This document shows, in pieces, positions 7,910-16,456 of a stretch of 64,000 nucleotides of DNA (its first letter is position 1; each line of letters opens with the position of its first letter). This stretch comes from Lacrimispora sinapis (lineage in GTDB: Bacteria; Bacillota; Clostridia; Lachnospirales; Lachnospiraceae): assembly GCF_043633585.1 (NCBI RefSeq), contig NZ_CP141832.1, positions 1,922,001 through 1,986,000 on the forward strand, in the 5' to 3' direction. Position numbers and translations under genes: made by a program. The notes under the pieces are model-generated. The model did no database searches and was not told the DNA's origin. It was given only the letters and a program-made list of their open reading frames with translations.

Positions 7910-9778
7910 TTATTTAATTATGATTACGTTTTCCTTCAGCACTCTGTCATTCTCGATGGGATTATCGGTACAGATTATAGTTTTAAGTTCGCTTAGATTC
8001 TGAAGTGGTTTTAAATCCGTCACATAATTTCCACTGATATCCAATTCTTCCAGCAACGGAAGTGAAGATGCAAAACCGATTCCTGTTAATGTATTATCTG
8101 CCAAACTCAACTTCTTAAGCCCTGGAAATTTAGCAAAGAAATCCAAATGTTCATCCAACACTACTTTGTCGTAATCCACGGAATAAATTCCGCTGCCTCC
8201 GCTTATTTTTACATTTTTATAAAGCTTCACGCCATCCATTTCCAATATCTTCAACCCTTCAGAAGGCCGGACTTTTTCAAAATCAAGTTCACATTCCACG
8301 CCGTTCAAATAGATTTCCTGCAAAGCAGGTGCTTGAAAAATTCCGGATATGTCTTCATAGGTGGACATCCCATCCACATTTAAATATTCCAGAGAAGGAA
8401 TAGTGCTCACAAAACCCAAATCAGAAAAATCGCCACGCAGCCGGCTGCAGGTTAATTTTTTTAATCGGGTAAGCCCGGAAAACGCATCTTTGCTGTTTAC
8501 CCTGCAGCCTTCCAGCTTCAGTTCTTCCAGTGCATTCATCCCATGCAAAAATCCAACATCACCGGCACGGGAAACTGAAAGCTTTGTCAGGCCGGTCAGT
8601 CCGCTTAAATCCGGCTGAGGACAGCTTCCCGGAATTTCCAGAGTGAGTTCTTTTAGTCCGGTCAGTCCCTGTATCCCGCTTAAATCCTTTAATTCATCGC
8701 ACTGATCTATGGTCAGCGAAGTCAGTCCAGTGAGAGCCTTTAAATCATTCACACTTAAAATTTTTGCATCAATAAGGGAAAGTGATTTTAAATTCCCAAG
8801 ACCGGCAATAAATCCAGTATCGCGGATTCCTTCAGATTCTACTGATAAGGATTCCAAGCCCTGCATAACCGCAAGAACAGAAAAATCACTGACATTGTCG
8901 CAGTCTGTAAGAGTTAAACGCTTCAAATTCTTTCGGCTGGCAAGTTTTTTTAGATCAGATATGTAAAGTCCGTCAAACGTTAAGCTTTCCAGCTTTTGAT
9001 ACTGTTCCAGCCCATCCAGATTTTTTATCCCCGAAAGGAAACGGACCTCTTTTAACCCGGTCACTCCAGGATAGATTTCTGCAAGTTCTAAAGGAGATTC
9101 TGCGTTACAGCTGATTCCTTCCAAAGTAAGGCCTTTTAATGAATCTGAATTTAAATATCCTGCCATATCAAGTCTTTTAAGACCGGTAAAACGGGAAATC
9201 AGTTCATAATCAATTCCACCGTTCTCCCTTGGAAACGTTACCCATGTCAGTTCTGCATCAGGAGCTTCATATGGATTTTCAAGGCTGTATCCTATACGGA
9301 CATGATCGGCATCATATGTAATATCAAGCCATTTAAAACGTGACAAATCTTCCTGGGTCAAATCTTTTGCCGGACGGCCTGCCACGGATTCCGCCATCGC
9401 GCCAAGAGGACCTGATAATACTTTTTCTTCCTTTTCCATCCCTTGGGACTTTAAAGCTCTCTCATTTTCTGAAACCGTATCTTTCCCTGCCTTTTTTTCA
9501 TTGTGGGAAATAACTCCCCTTGCCCCTAAATAAAAGACCGTTAAAAGAACCAGGAAAAAAAAGATCCTGACTTTAGCCTTAGCTTCCGGTTCTTCTTTCT
9601 TATCAGAAACAGCTGACTTGCCATTCTGCACAGAGTGGGTAAAATATACATTTTCGTGATTATCTGATTCAATTGCATAGGTACTTTGACAATATTCGCA
9701 AACCGCAATGTGCGGGTTATTCTCGTCGATCTTTAAAGTTCCATTGCATGCCGTACATTTCAGTTCTGTTATTTTCAT
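7910..9778 (-). CDS. Membrane protein with N-terminal zinc ribbon and extracytoplasmic leucine-rich repeats
   Basis: 622 residues in an unusual domain order. Residues 8-30 hold CxxC...CxxC (C8, C11, C27, C30), a zinc-ribbon-like knuckle. A basic stretch and a single hydrophobic helix follow at about 72-89. A charged linker leads to a long array of leucine-rich repeats (units like LTGLTSL, LKELTL, LEELDISGN) from about 190 to the end. With one helix, the ribbon would be cytoplasmic and the repeats outside, or on the spore or cell surface. Start chosen at 9778: GGGAG six bases upstream and the product begins MKITELKCTACNG. It has its own promoter and lies between recG and udk. Function is unknown; ligand binding by the repeats is inference. 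Confidence 0.8.
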   Translation of the reverse strand: MKITELKCTACNGTLKIDENNPHIAVCEYCQSTYAIESDNHENVYFTHSVQNGKSAVSDKKEEPEAKAKVRIFFFLVLLTVFYLGARGVISHNEKKAGKDTVSENERALKSQGMEKEEKVLSGPLGAMAESVAGRPAKDLTQEDLSRFKWLDITYDADHVRIGYSLENPYEAPDAELTWVTFPRENGGIDYELISRFTGLKRLDMAGYLNSDSLKGLTLEGISCNAESPLELAEIYPGVTGLKEVRFLSGIKNLDGLEQYQKLESLTFDGLYISDLKKLASRKNLKRLTLTDCDNVSDFSVLAVMQGLESLSVESEGIRDTGFIAGLGNLKSLSLIDAKILSVNDLKALTGLTSLTIDQCDELKDLSGIQGLTGLKELTLEIPGSCPQPDLSGLTGLTKLSVSRAGDVGFLHGMNALEELKLEGCRVNSKDAFSGLTRLKKLTCSRLRGDFSDLGFVSTIPSLEYLNVDGMSTYEDISGIFQAPALQEIYLNGVECELDFEKVRPSEGLKILEMDGVKLYKNVKISGGSGIYSVDYDKVVLDEHLDFFAKFPGLKKLSLADNTLTGIGFASSLPLLEELDISGNYVTDLKPLQNLSELKTIICTDNPIENDRVLKENVIIIK

Positions 9779-9820
9779 CTTAAGCTCCCTAATACCCACC
9801 TTCCAATATTTACCATTCAT

Positions 9821-9849
9821 ATTCTAGCAGAATCATGGCTTTTATTCAA
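9821..9849 (-). promoter_or_regulatory. Sigma-A promoter of the LRR gene (and perhaps udk)
   Basis: Minus strand TTGAAT, 17 bases, TAGAAT, 43 bases before the ATG. Both boxes fit well. Confidence 0.7.
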
Positions 9850-9873
9850 TTCTTTTCCCTTACTTAATCTTCG

Positions 9874-9923
9874 TAAAAACCGTTTCCGGCTTTATTGCAT
9901 TATAATCGTTAGCCGCGCCGGAA
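9874..9923 (-). terminator. Probable terminator after recG
   Basis: TTCCGGC (9917-9923, minus) pairs with GCCGGAA (9884-9890) across a 26-base loop, followed by GGTTTTT. The loop is long, so strength is uncertain. Confidence 0.55.
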
Positions 9924-9952
9924 GATAGAGTCACATCCCTGTTTGTACTTCA

Positions 9953-12004
9953 TTACAGATTTAACTTATCGTAGCTTTTTTCCAAATATTCCTGTAATTT
10001 ATTTTTTAGTTCCTGATGTTCCTCTTTTTCCAATTCCGGATCTTCTTTCAATAGCAGATTTACCTCCTCAGATACTGTTTTCAGCAAATTTGCATCCGTA
10101 AAAATATCCCCCAGCTTAAATTCAAGATCTCCGCTCTGGCGGATTCCAAAAATATCGCCCGGGCCCCGGAGCTTTAAATCTTCAGAAGCAATATAAAAAC
10201 CGTCATTGGATTTATTTAAAATATCCAGACGTTTTTTTGTTTCATCCTGGTCGGAACCATTTACCATAATACAATAGGACTGGTATTTTCCACGGCCTAC
10301 CCTTCCTCTCAGCTGATGAAGCTGGGCCAGACCAAAACGTTCCGCATTTTCAATCATCATGACCGTTGCATTAGGCACATTCACCCCCACTTCAATTACC
10401 GTGGTTGATACCAGGACCTGAATTTCCCCGTTTGAAAATCGTTCCATAATCTTATTCTTTTCCCTGGGTTTCATCTTTCCGTGAAGATATTCCACCGCAA
10501 CGCCTGGAAGTGCTTCCTTTAGTACCTTTGTATAATCCACCACGTTTTCGGCTTCGATCATCTCACTGGCTTCCACCATGGGACAGATGACGTAAGCCTG
10601 TCTCCCCTGTGCCACTTCATTCCGGATGAATTCATATGCTTTTTTCCGGTATCCGGTATCCACTACACAGTTTCTAATAGGAAGGCGGTTGGCCGGAAGT
10701 TCATCAATAACAGAAATGTCCAAATCCCCATAAATGATAATGGCAAGGGTTCGTGGGATCGGTGTAGCACTCATAACAAGGACATGAGGCTCTTCTCCCT
10801 TTTGTCCAAGCATCTCTCTCTGCCCCACCCCAAACCGGTGCTGTTCATCGGTAATGACTAACGCCAGGTTATCATAAACCACTTTCTCCTGGATGAGTGC
10901 ATGCGTACCTATGATAATATCAACTTCATGAGACGCAATCTTTTCATAGGCGATCCTTTTTTCCTTCGCTGTCATGGAACCGGTAACAAGCAAAGGAGTT
11001 TTATCAATTCCAAACGCTGCAAACAGCTCTGTCATGGACTCATAGTGCTGCTTTGCCAGGACTTCCGTAGGAACCATCAGCGCCCCCTGACAGCCATTAT
11101 AAGCCGCCTGAAGAAGAGCCAGGATCGCGATAATGGTCTTACCTGAACCCACGTCTCCCTGAACCAGACGGTTCATCACCCGCCCGCCTGTCAAATCATC
11201 ATACACTTCCTTCAAAACCTTTTCCTGTGCCTTAGTCAGGGAATAGGGAAGATGATTCTTTAAGTCCTCCACTTTCTGAGACAATTTCATCGAATAGGGA
11301 CTTGGCTTGTCTCCCCTTTTTTCTTTCAGCTTTCTGACAGCCATTAAAAACAGGAAAAATTCATCAAAAACCAACCGTTTTCTGGCGAACAGCAGTTCTT
11401 TCCGATCTGACGGAAAATGGATATGTTCAATGGCAAAATTATATTCCGCAAGTTCATGCTTCTTTCTTAGCTCTGCAGGCATATAATCCCGTACCATCTT
11501 GCGTATTTCAAGTGCCTGTTTTTCTGCTCTTACTATGGTTTTATTGCTGAGGCCCTTGGTTTGTCCATAGATCGGCTGCATGGAATGAATGATCTGTCCA
11601 TAGGCTTCTGCCGTAAATATTTCGGGTTGTTCCATGGTGAGCCGTCCGTTTTTCTTTACCACCCTTCCCCTAAAAACCGCACGCATGCCCGCTTTCAGGG
11701 TTGAGTGGAGATAGGGCATATTAAACCAGGTCAGGGTCAGCGTTCCCGTAGGATCTTTTAACGTCGTGGTGATTACCTGTATGTGGCTGTACCGTTTTAC
11801 GTCCGGAGTTTTATAAAGCATTCCAGCCACCGCCATAACACGTTCGGGTTTCAGCTCCCCAATGGCTGCCGGCTCCTCGTAGGCATCGTAAGCTCTTGGA
11901 TAATAGCCCAGAAGATCCTCTACCGTCACCACCCCTACCTTTTGAAACAGTTTTCCTGTTTTTTCACCAATTCCTTTCAACGTATCAATGGATTCACGGT
12001 TCAC
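9953..12004 (-). CDS. recG: ATP-dependent DNA helicase RecG
   Basis: 683 residues. Branch-migration helicase that rescues stalled forks and recombination intermediates. N-terminal wedge/OB domain, then Walker A (QGDVGSGKT), the DEQH box (ITDEQHRFG), MSATPIPRTLA, and QLRGRVGRG in motif VI. I chose a GTG at 12004 because a near-perfect Shine-Dalgarno GGAGGTGA ends eight bases upstream; the GTG at 12016 would lie inside that site. It follows fakA after a strong terminator. In Firmicutes recG commonly follows the rpmB-asp23-fakA region. Confidence 0.95.
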   Translation of the reverse strand: MNRESIDTLKGIGEKTGKLFQKVGVVTVEDLLGYYPRAYDAYEEPAAIGELKPERVMAVAGMLYKTPDVKRYSHIQVITTTLKDPTGTLTLTWFNMPYLHSTLKAGMRAVFRGRVVKKNGRLTMEQPEIFTAEAYGQIIHSMQPIYGQTKGLSNKTIVRAEKQALEIRKMVRDYMPAELRKKHELAEYNFAIEHIHFPSDRKELLFARKRLVFDEFFLFLMAVRKLKEKRGDKPSPYSMKLSQKVEDLKNHLPYSLTKAQEKVLKEVYDDLTGGRVMNRLVQGDVGSGKTIIAILALLQAAYNGCQGALMVPTEVLAKQHYESMTELFAAFGIDKTPLLVTGSMTAKEKRIAYEKIASHEVDIIIGTHALIQEKVVYDNLALVITDEQHRFGVGQREMLGQKGEEPHVLVMSATPIPRTLAIIIYGDLDISVIDELPANRLPIRNCVVDTGYRKKAYEFIRNEVAQGRQAYVICPMVEASEMIEAENVVDYTKVLKEALPGVAVEYLHGKMKPREKNKIMERFSNGEIQVLVSTTVIEVGVNVPNATVMMIENAERFGLAQLHQLRGRVGRGKYQSYCIMVNGSDQDETKKRLDILNKSNDGFYIASEDLKLRGPGDIFGIRQSGDLEFKLGDIFTDANLLKTVSEEVNLLLKEDPELEKEEHQELKNKLQEYLEKSYDKLNL

Positions 12005-12033
12005 AGATTTCTTCACCTCCAGGTTCTTTTTAT

Positions 12034-12071
12034 AGCAAAAACCCGGACAGACGATACCCCGTCTGTCCGGG
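12034..12071 (-). terminator. Strong rho-independent terminator after fakA
   Basis: A perfect 12-bp stem, CCCGGACAGACG with CGTCTGTCCGGG, around a 6-base loop (12042-12071), followed on the minus strand by TTTTTGC. It should stop most asp23-fakA transcripts before recG, so recG relies on read-through or on a promoter I cannot identify. Confidence 0.92.
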
Positions 12072-12082
12072 AGTTATGTGCA

Positions 12083-13756
12083 TTATTCTACGGAAAGTAA
12101 ATAATAGTAGATCGGCTGACCGCCTGCATGAAGTTCAACTTCACAGGCTGAGAATGTCTCTTCTGCCTTTTCCTTCAGCGCCTTCGCCGCTGACTCGGTG
12201 ACATCCTTTCCATAATAAATAGTAACTAATTCTGATTCCTCCTCGATCAAAGCCTGGAGGGAATCCAGCACGGTGGATTCAATATCTTTTCCAACCGCGA
12301 GTATTCCGTTGTCTCCTAAAGCCATGATATCGCCTTCCCGGATCTCAATGTCATCAATTACAGTATTGCGGACCGCATAAGTAATCTGTCCTGTCTTAAC
12401 TTTGGACATCTCTTCTGTCATATTTTTTTCATTATCTTCCGGTGATAAATCCGCGGAAAAGTTAATGATGGCAGTAATTCCCTGAGGAATGGTCTTTGAA
12501 GGGATCACAATGACATTCTTGTCCTCCACCAGACTTTTTGCCTGCTGGGCAGCCAGGATAATATTCTTATTATTCGGTAAGATGTAAACGGTATCCGCAT
12601 TCACCTGCTCTATGGCATTCAGCATATCTTCTGTGCTGGGGTTCATGGTCTGCCCGCCCTCAATCAAATAATCCGCACCAATGCCCCGGAATATCTCATC
12701 AAGACCAGCACCTGCTGAAACGGAGATAAAGCCATAAGGTTTTCTTGGCTGTACCCGTTTTTCTCTTTCCGCTTTTTGCTGTTCTGCCAGCTTTTCTGAT
12801 TCCTTGATCAACTTCTCCTGATGCTCTTCCCTCATATTATCAATCTTCATACGGGACAAAGAGCCATAGGTGAGTGCTCTTTGGATGGCAAGTCCAGGGT
12901 CATTGGTATGGACGTGGACCTTCACGATGTCATCATCGGAAACAACGACCAGAGAATCTCCGATGGATTCCAGATAATTCTTAAAATCAATCTCTGTTTT
13001 ATCATCATATGGTTTCTCCAAATTGATGATAAATTCGGTGCAATATCCAAATTTGATATCAATATCAGCGGTCCTTGGAGCATCGGCTCCTGCAGATATT
13101 CCTGGACGGGCACTGACCTCTAAGGATACATCAACCTCTTTTCCCATCAGGCAGTCAAACGCACCCTTCATGACCTGCATCAGTCCCTGGCCGCCGGAAT
13201 CCACCACACCAGCCTGCTTTAAAACAGGCAGCATCTCCGGCGTCTGGCTCAACACATGATCTCCGTGTTCAATCACCTTCTGACAGAACTCAATCACATC
13301 TTCTGTCTCTGTAACAAGCTCTGCCGCTTTATCTGCCATTCCCTTGGCTACCGTGAGAATCGTTCCTTCCTTCGGCTTCATAACAGCCTTATAAGCCGTC
13401 TCCGCAGCCCTTACAAAGGAATTGGCCAAAATAGTTGTGGTCACCTTGTCTGCGCCGGCGATCTCTTTGGTGAAGCCACGGAACAACTGGGATAAGATTA
13501 CACCAGAGTTTCCTCTGGCGCCTCGTAAAGAACCGGAGGAAATGGCTTTTGCCAATGACTCCATGGTAGGATCTTCAATGACCGCCACCTCTTTGGCCGC
13601 CGACATAATTGTCATGGTCATATTGGTCCCGGTATCACCATCCGGTACTGGAAACACATTTAATTCATTAATCCATTCTTTTTTTGCTTCCAGTCCCTTT
13701 GCACCTGCCAGAAATGCTTTCTGCAGCATTTTGGCGTCTATATACTTCAAACCCAC
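12083..13756 (-). CDS. fakA: DAK2/DegV-type fatty acid kinase subunit FakA-like
   Basis: 557 residues. The N-terminal DhaL (DAK2) domain contains the Mg-ATP motif PVPDGDTGTNM and GARGNSGVILSQ. A middle section and a C-terminal YloV-type domain follow, as in FakA, which phosphorylates fatty acids bound by a FakB (DegV) partner. No fakB gene is in the window. GTG start at 13756 with AAGGAGG nine bases upstream. It lies 14 bases after asp23, the conserved yloU-yloV pair. Confidence 0.9.
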   Translation of the reverse strand: MGLKYIDAKMLQKAFLAGAKGLEAKKEWINELNVFPVPDGDTGTNMTMTIMSAAKEVAVIEDPTMESLAKAISSGSLRGARGNSGVILSQLFRGFTKEIAGADKVTTTILANSFVRAAETAYKAVMKPKEGTILTVAKGMADKAAELVTETEDVIEFCQKVIEHGDHVLSQTPEMLPVLKQAGVVDSGGQGLMQVMKGAFDCLMGKEVDVSLEVSARPGISAGADAPRTADIDIKFGYCTEFIINLEKPYDDKTEIDFKNYLESIGDSLVVVSDDDIVKVHVHTNDPGLAIQRALTYGSLSRMKIDNMREEHQEKLIKESEKLAEQQKAEREKRVQPRKPYGFISVSAGAGLDEIFRGIGADYLIEGGQTMNPSTEDMLNAIEQVNADTVYILPNNKNIILAAQQAKSLVEDKNVIVIPSKTIPQGITAIINFSADLSPEDNEKNMTEEMSKVKTGQITYAVRNTVIDDIEIREGDIMALGDNGILAVGKDIESTVLDSLQALIEEESELVTIYYGKDVTESAAKALKEKAEETFSACEVELHAGGQPIYYYLLSVE

Positions 13757-13770
13757 AGGTAGTTTCCTCC

Positions 13771-14127
13771 TTAATCAATCACTCTTACGCCTTCGACGTA
13801 GATGTTTATTTTATCTACCGTCATTCCGGTGAATTCTTCCACTTTGTATTTTACATTCTCAATCAGATTATCCGCAACTGCAGAAATGCTGATTCCATAA
13901 GCAACGATCACATGAAAATCAATGGTGATATGGTTGTCCTGAATATCCACACTGATTCCGTGAGTCAGGCCTTCCCGTTTTAACAACTTAACGAGCCCAT
14001 CCTTCATACTGACAGCCGCCATACCGACAATACCAAAACATTCTACTGCAGTAGTACCGGCATACATAGCGATAACATCAGGGCTTACCTGGATTTCGCC
14101 CAGTTTATTATTGATATAACCCTTCAT
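13771..14127 (-). CDS. Asp23/Gls24 family protein (YloU)
   Basis: 118 residues, single Asp23 domain: GEIQVSPDVIAMYAG at the start and VIVAYGISISAVADNL in the centre. Relatives are envelope-stress-associated proteins anchored at the membrane; here the main clue is the fixed partnership with fakA and divergent rpmB. Cytoplasmic, no membrane helix. GGAGG precedes the start. Confidence 0.92.
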   Translation of the reverse strand: MKGYINNKLGEIQVSPDVIAMYAGTTAVECFGIVGMAAVSMKDGLVKLLKREGLTHGISVDIQDNHITIDFHVIVAYGISISAVADNLIENVKYKVEEFTGMTVDKINIYVEGVRVID

Positions 14128-14159
14128 AGTCTCTACCTCCGTTCTTTCTGTCTGTTTTG

Positions 14160-14165
14160 ATTATA
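14160..14165 (-). promoter_or_regulatory. Candidate -10 box for asp23-fakA
   Basis: A perfect TATAAT on the minus strand, 32 bases upstream of asp23. No good -35 box is seen at 16-18 bases; the region there is a T-rich tract. Confidence 0.5.
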
Positions 14166-14206
14166 CATGATTTTTCCAAAAAAAGAAACAAATTTTTATT
14201 TTTCAC

Positions 14207-14235
14207 TTGCAAATAACGGTGTTTTCTGTTATCAT
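14207..14235 (+). promoter_or_regulatory. Sigma-A promoter of rpmB
   Basis: TTGCAA, 17-base spacer, TATCAT. Divergent from asp23 across a 168-base gap. Confidence 0.75.
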
Positions 14236-14245
14236 ACACTTGTTG

Positions 14246-14271
14246 TGGATTTTTCAATCATAAAAAATCCA
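14246..14271 (+). promoter_or_regulatory. Leader hairpin of rpmB
   Basis: TGGATTTTT (14246-14254) pairs with AAAAATCCA (14263-14271). It starts a few bases after the predicted transcription start and ends before the AAGGAGGTG site. It is A/T rich, so moderate in stability; a regulatory role is inference. Confidence 0.45.
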
Positions 14272-14295
14272 AGTAGCTTTTAAGGAGGTGCAATC

Positions 14296-14481
14296 ATGGC
14301 TAAATGTTCAATTTGTGAAAAAGCTGCTCACTTTGGTAATGCAGTGAGCCATTCCCATAGAAGATCCAATAAGATGTGGAAAGCAAATGTTAAGTCCGTT
14401 AAAGTAAAAGTTACAGGCGGCGCTAAGAAGATGTACGTATGTACTTCTTGCTTAAGATCCGGATTAGTAGAAAGAGCTTAA
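14296..14481 (+). CDS. rpmB: Ribosomal protein bL28
   Basis: 61 residues, normal for short bL28. MAKCSICEKAAHFGN opens with CxxC, and VCTSCLRSG near the end holds a second CxxC, so this is the zinc-binding (C+) form. Large-subunit protein. Strong AAGGAGGTG site before the ATG. Monocistronic, with its own promoter and terminator. Confidence 0.97.
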   Translation: MAKCSICEKAAHFGNAVSHSHRRSNKMWKANVKSVKVKVTGGAKKMYVCTSCLRSGLVERA

Positions 14482-14492
14482 TCGAAGGAAAC

Positions 14493-14525
14493 TCCTGGCT
14501 GATATCAGTCAGGGGTATTTTTTTA
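14493..14525 (+). terminator. Rho-independent terminator of rpmB
   Basis: CCTGGCTGA with TCAGTCAGG stem, then TATTTTTTT. Confidence 0.9.
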
Positions 14526-14530
14526 ATTAT

Positions 14531-14569
14531 AATGGGGCCCGGTTTCTCACAAAGAAACCAGTCCCCATT
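14531..14569 (-). terminator. Hairpin closing the yicC-gerW operon
   Basis: AATGGGG...CCCCATT outer stem and GGTTTCT/AGAAACC inner stem, almost continuous. It lies 27 bases after the stop of the small membrane gene and between convergent units. The T-run after it is poor on either strand, so it may act as an RNA-stabilising stem or weak terminator. Confidence 0.6.
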
Positions 14570-14595
14570 TCTACTTCTTCTATGCCAATGCTCTG

Positions 14596-14733
14596 TCAAC
14601 AGCAGAACAAATTATATCCCACTACCAAACATCCAATGATAAACAAAATTGTAACGATTGTCGCCGGGATAAAAAGCAGGGTTGCCATTCCTGCTCCGAA
14701 ACAGAACAGCATAAGTCCGCATACTCTTCTCAT
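14596..14733 (-). CDS. Small hydrophobic protein, 45 residues
   Basis: Begins MRRVCGLMLFCFG and ends VVGYNLFCC. Nearly the whole length is hydrophobic, giving one or two short membrane helices. GAGG lies six bases before the ATG at 14733. It directly follows gerW by 54 bases on the same strand. I know of no defined function; the position suggests co-expression with the sporulation gene. Confidence 0.65.
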   Translation of the reverse strand: MRRVCGLMLFCFGAGMATLLFIPATIVTILFIIGCLVVGYNLFCC

Positions 14734-14787
14734 ATCATCCCTCGATTCATTCAGGCTATATGACATCCTATGCGGCTTATCCCCTTC

Positions 14788-15198
14788 TTATTCCTCTCCT
14801 TTTTCCTTCTCTTGTGCAGCGGCCATCTCTTCTGCTACCTTTATCGCATCAGAGGATACTTCTTTGGAACCTCCCGCAAATTTATTCACAAAATCAGGTA
14901 CCATGTCCAAAATTTTTGTAACCGCATCCTGCTGTTTGATATTCACCAGCTTTGTGACCCCATTCTGTATAATGAGGACCGCACTGGGACTCATCTTTGC
15001 ATGCATTCCGCCGGCCCCTCTTTGCTTGTCATTCTCAGCAAAAGAACCAGCCGCCATTCCGCAGGTCACATCCACCAAAGGAAGAATGATCGCATCATCA
15101 ACCTTTACGGCATCTCCTACCACTGTTTTTGTTGCTACGAAAGCATCCATTCCTTTAAACAGAGCCTCCACTGTAGATGTAAAATTATTGTCTGCCAT
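14788..15198 (-). CDS. gerW: GerW family sporulation protein (YtfJ)
   Basis: 136 residues. VGDAVKVDDAIILPLVDVTCGMAAGSF and the glycine-rich centre (RGAGGMHAKMSPSAVLII) identify the GerW/YtfJ family, linked in Bacillus to normal spore germination. Soluble. It follows ytfI by 17 bases, reproducing the ytfI-ytfJ order of Bacillus. Confidence 0.92.
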   Translation of the reverse strand: MADNNFTSTVEALFKGMDAFVATKTVVGDAVKVDDAIILPLVDVTCGMAAGSFAENDKQRGAGGMHAKMSPSAVLIIQNGVTKLVNIKQQDAVTKILDMVPDFVNKFAGGSKEVSSDAIKVAEEMAAAQEKEKGEE

Positions 15199-15215
15199 CG
15201 AAAGCTATTCCTCCT

Positions 15216-16115
15216 TTATCGAAGCCATTTCTTCAACAGAATCCTGAAATTCTTATCCATTAGCATACGTAACCCGATGAATAACACGGTTCCCAACCGG
15301 ATTCTGCCGCGAAAAGTACCCTCCGCAGTAAATACTGTTTCATCAAAAACCGGATAAAGATCCAAATGCTTATGGCAAAGGGGATATACCACACTTGCAT
15401 ACATAAGTACCTGACCTGTCAGGTAAGGATCGTCAAAGCCAAAGGTAACCGTTCCTTTTCCTTTTAGAGGAAGAACATGGCGCATCAGTTTTTTGCTTTG
15501 CTTTATAACCAGCTTTACGGTTCTCTGGTTGTCCTCGTTGGAAAACCACGCATAAATTAAATCTTTTTTTTCTTTTACTGTCCTCAGTGTATCATAAACT
15601 CTATGGAAAAAAAACTTAATTTTTAATAAAAACCAAAGCACAGCATTCTTTATTTTTTCCCACAGCGTCATGAAAAAAGAGTCTTTCTCCTTTACAGGGG
15701 GACGTTTTTCTGATGTCCGTGCGGCATGATCCGGGTGCTTTTTGATTTCCTCCTGAACATCATCTTTCATTTCAGCTGCTTCTTTAACGGCATCCGGTTC
15801 CACCCGCTCCATGGCATGAACCACCATATCTTCGGCTTCCTTCAGTTCTTCGTCAATCTTCTTCGGCTTTAGGATGCGGAAACCAAATAAGCGGACTGCA
15901 GCCGTTACATCCCCCTCGTACTCCACCTTTACGGTAAGGATATGTAGCAGCCAGGAGAAAATAACACTCCCTTTTCCCTTTCCGTAATAAGACCCGGTTC
16001 CCCGGTACCGTATCGGGACCAGAAGCACCAACAGCAGCACGGTAAGAATAAGCCCCAGAATGACCAGTAAAAGCAGTCCAATTATTTTTAATATCAATAA
16101 AATTATATGAAGCAT
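15216..16115 (-). CDS. ytfI: DUF2953 membrane protein (YtfI)
   Basis: About 299 residues. An N-terminal hydrophobic helix (residues 1-33, mostly L, I and V) precedes VPIRYRG, a charged middle, and the DUF2953 core ending GTFRGRIRLGTVLFIGLRML. The ATG at 16115 is preferred over a GTG two codons upstream. YtfI sits beside YtfJ/GerW in Bacillus and is sporulation-associated by context. Exact role unknown. Confidence 0.85.
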   Translation of the reverse strand: MLHIILLILKIIGLLLLVILGLILTVLLLVLLVPIRYRGTGSYYGKGKGSVIFSWLLHILTVKVEYEGDVTAAVRLFGFRILKPKKIDEELKEAEDMVVHAMERVEPDAVKEAAEMKDDVQEEIKKHPDHAARTSEKRPPVKEKDSFFMTLWEKIKNAVLWFLLKIKFFFHRVYDTLRTVKEKKDLIYAWFSNEDNQRTVKLVIKQSKKLMRHVLPLKGKGTVTFGFDDPYLTGQVLMYASVVYPLCHKHLDLYPVFDETVFTAEGTFRGRIRLGTVLFIGLRMLMDKNFRILLKKWLR

Positions 16116-16129
16116 GAACACCTCACACC

Positions 16130-16456
16130 TTACCGGCTCTCTTCCTTCATAAAGGAAGATAAATCAAAGCCTCCTGTTATCCGGTACATATCATGAATCA
16201 CACGCCCGGCCACTTCCAGCGCTTCCCAATAATCGGCTGCAATACCTAAAATGAGAATCTCCTCTTTTCGGAAAAAAGGGGCAAACACTTCCGCAGTCGG
16301 ATAGATATCAAGTATATTATTCCCATTTGAAGCGGGTATAATCACATAAATATCCGGCCTTGGTATTGATTTCCGAATTCCCTGAATGATCCGGTAACGC
16401 TTTTTCTTCGCTTTTTCTCCAACATACAGACGGTCAAACCAGCTTATTCTCATCAT
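16130..16456 (-). CDS. Conserved hypothetical protein, 108 residues
   Basis: A small soluble protein with an R/K-rich N-terminal third and a segment IYVIIPASNGNNILDIYPTAE. I do not recognise the family. It overlaps the end of the 445-residue gene by 23 bases and lies 14 bases before ytfI, so it is translated within the same operon. Position suggests a part in sporulation or envelope biology, but this is only inference. Confidence 0.65.
   Translation of the reverse strand: MMRISWFDRLYVGEKAKKKRYRIIQGIRKSIPRPDIYVIIPASNGNNILDIYPTAEVFAPFFRKEEILILGIAADYWEALEVAGRVIHDMYRITGGFDLSSFMKEESR

Noticed and set aside
14582..15247. Long plus-strand frame covering the gerW region
   Set aside because: Antisense to gerW and the small membrane gene, both supported by motifs or ribosome sites.
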